Source of the DNA: JADJEI01 sp035328465
GTDB lineage: Bacteria > Bacteroidota > Ignavibacteria > Ignavibacteriales > Ignavibacteriaceae
Assembly (NCBI GenBank): GCA_035328465.1
Contig: DAOLIQ010000050.1
Span: forward strand, 1-24,385
Reading direction: 5' to 3'
DNA length: 24,385 nucleotides
The first letter of the stretch is position 1. Each line of letters opens with the position of its first letter. Positions 23,414 to 24,385 of this stretch are shown here, one piece after another. Under the pieces are notes generated by a model. That model was not told the origin of the DNA, searched no databases, and saw only the letters and a program-made list of their open reading frames with translations. Made by a program: the position numbers and the translations under genes.

Positions 23414-23953
23414 ATGAATAAAATATTAATTTCAATCAGTTTAGTTGTCCTGGCTATAGCCGGGGTTTTACTGTTATGTGATAATTCTTCAACAACGGCG
23501 AGATCGAATCAAAAGATATTGATTCATTTAGTGACTAATATCAAAAAAGAAGACGGCCCGCCTTGTGTTGCTTTCGATGTTGCTCTTGCGAATTTAAAAC
23601 TTTATGGAGGGGTTGAATTACTTTTTGATGCTGAAGCTGCTTGGAACTTAAAGCTTGATAGTACGGACGGCAAAAATGATTTTGATAGATATGAAGTCCC
23701 GATGGATTTAAAAAATCTGGTAAATGAACAATTTCATGACAGCAGCGTTTTGACGTTAAAAAACTTTGGTGAGTTCTTAGAATTATTGCATAAGAATGGA
23801 GCTGAAATATCTGTAAATGGAACATGGAACGTTTTAACTGGTGTGGAGAGGTCATTAAAGGGAAAATCACATCTCCCTGACTTTGTTGAACCTCTTGACT
23901 TGAAGGAATTAACAGAGCATATAAATGAAAGCGATATTTACTATCATTATTAA
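23414..23953 (+). CDS. Membrane-anchored DsrE-like protein
   Basis: A 179-residue protein with one N-terminal hydrophobic segment (about 4-22) and a DsrE/DsrF-like domain from about 33 to 145. The opening K-I-L-I-H-L-V-T-N, the helix with A-F-D-V-A-L-A-N-L-K-L-Y-G-G, then V-E-L-L-F-D-A-E-A-A-W-N-L and the later strand A-E-I-S-V-N-G-T-W follow the DsrE pattern. DsrE proteins carry sulfur on a cysteine in a V-C-G-T-C-like turn; here that position appears to be N135, and the second is W138. The only cysteine in the soluble part is C51 in G-P-P-C. The cysteine at 22 lacks a small residue before it and is a poor lipobox. Sulfur carriage is therefore doubtful. Coupled to the upstream small TM gene. 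Confidence 0.65.
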   Translation: MNKILISISLVVLAIAGVLLLCDNSSTTARSNQKILIHLVTNIKKEDGPPCVAFDVALANLKLYGGVELLFDAEAAWNLKLDSTDGKNDFDRYEVPMDLKNLVNEQFHDSSVLTLKNFGEFLELLHKNGAEISVNGTWNVLTGVERSLKGKSHLPDFVEPLDLKELTEHINESDIYYHY

Positions 23954-23968
23954 AGCATCGACTAGAGC

Positions 23969-23988
23969 CAATTAGTGAATTGTTTTTT
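23969..23988 (+). terminator. Weak terminator after the DsrE-like gene
   Basis: CAATT (23969-23973) pairs with AATTG (23978-23982) over a 4-nt loop, followed by six T (23983-23988). The stem is short and AT-only apart from one pair, so it would be weak. Nothing else was seen in 23954-24085. Confidence 0.4.
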
Positions 23989-24085
23989 CAACTTCTTACT
24001 CTAAAGCGTCTATTTTTATTACCTTCATCCTGAAAACTTTCCCGGTTATATTTTTTAGCAATATTTTTTTATCACATAAGTTAAA

Positions 24086-24319
24086 ATGAAAAAACAATTT
24101 TATCTTTGCTATCGCGAAACCCTCAACAGATTGCATTTAAAGAAACATATAGTAATTGCTCTTTTTGTTGGAAGCATGTTGAACTTATTAAATCAGTTTG
24201 ATGCAGTCTCAAATTTTAATTTTGTTAATCTCAATGTTTTTAGAGCTGTTATTACTTATTTGATTCCATTTACCGTTTCAGTTTACTCTGCAGCCACTAT
24301 AAATCGAGAGGAACAATAA
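24086..24319 (+). CDS. NrtS-like small membrane protein
   Basis: A 77-residue protein with two hydrophobic segments. The pattern A-L-F-V-G-S-M-L-N-L-L-N-Q (25-37), then I-T-Y-L-I-P-F-T-V-S-V-Y-S-A-A (56-70) matches the NrtS family, short proteins described in cyanobacteria and marine bacteria as nitrate/nitrite transporters. The length fits. That activity is known for some members only, so function here is inference from resemblance. It ends 1 nt before the HAD gene, and its last codons contain GAGAGGA, which serves as that gene's ribosome site. Confidence 0.7.
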   Translation: MKKQFYLCYRETLNRLHLKKHIVIALFVGSMLNLLNQFDAVSNFNFVNLNVFRAVITYLIPFTVSVYSAATINREEQ

Positions 24320-24320
24320 A

Positions 24321-24385
24321 ATGATTAAAGCAATTATCTTCGATCTTGACGGAACGCTCGTTCAAACAGAAATTGTTAAAGCACA
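24321..24385 (+). CDS. HAD-superfamily hydrolase (3' partial)
   Basis: Only the first 21 codons are in the window. I-F-D-L-D-G-T-L-V (6-14) is the HAD motif I with nucleophile D8 and D10, and the form D-L-D-G-T-L followed by Q-T-E is typical of beta-phosphoglucomutase/phosphatase-like members. GAGAGGA (24306-24312) stands 8 nt before the ATG. The substrate cannot be told from this fragment. Confidence 0.85.
   Translation, partial: MIKAIIFDLDGTLVQTEIVKA

Noticed and set aside
23414..23479. Lipoprotein signal in the DsrE-like protein at C22
   Set aside because: The residues before the cysteine are L-L-L, with no G, A or S at -1, so it does not fit a lipobox. A plain TM anchor is more likely.

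Overview
The window comes from an AT-rich Gram-negative bacterium of the Bacteroidota/Chlorobi superphylum, most likely an Ignavibacteria-like lineage. The pointers are a type IX secretion (T9SS) C-terminal sorting domain at the left edge, a PorV/PorQ-family outer-membrane protein, a GWxTD-domain protein, lipid A acyltransferase and heptosyltransferase genes, and an ATP synthase operon that lacks atpD and atpC. The lineage is inferred from gene content and style; no marker gene was compared with a database.

Layout. (1) 1-2813: surface genes on the + strand, namely the end of a T9SS cargo protein, a PorV-like barrel protein and a GWxTD protein, separated by hairpins. (2) 2925-8565: a tightly packed envelope run of LpxL-type acyltransferase, GT9 heptosyltransferase, TsaC/Sua5, a GT-C glycosyltransferase fused to TPRs, an M23 endopeptidase and a bactofilin. 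(3) 8574-13878: ATP synthase genes atpZ, atpI-like, B, E, F, H, A, G. The genes for beta and epsilon must lie elsewhere. (4) 13922-17602: ffh, rpsP, khpA, rimM, trmD, rplS, a classic translation/SRP cluster closed by an intrinsic terminator. (5) 17642-18400: a divergent MqnA-fold-like protein with no recognised function. (6) 18488-22911, minus strand: a SerA-like dehydrogenase, then (in transcription order) adenosine deaminase, a small unknown protein and urocanate hydratase, the last three overlapping or nearly touching. Two similar palindromes sit between hutU and serA. (7) 23142-24385, plus strand: a two-TM small protein coupled to a membrane-anchored DsrE-like protein, then an NrtS-like small membrane protein and the first codons of a HAD phosphatase.

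Most of the window is housekeeping: envelope assembly, ATP synthesis and translation. No tRNA, rRNA, CRISPR array or insertion sequence was seen. The less ordinary parts are the MqnA-like protein, the ada-unknown-hutU operon, the DsrE-like protein that seems to lack its usual cysteines, the NrtS-like gene next to a HAD gene, and several inverted repeats in the intergenic regions. No clearly new multi-gene system could be demonstrated from the sequence alone.
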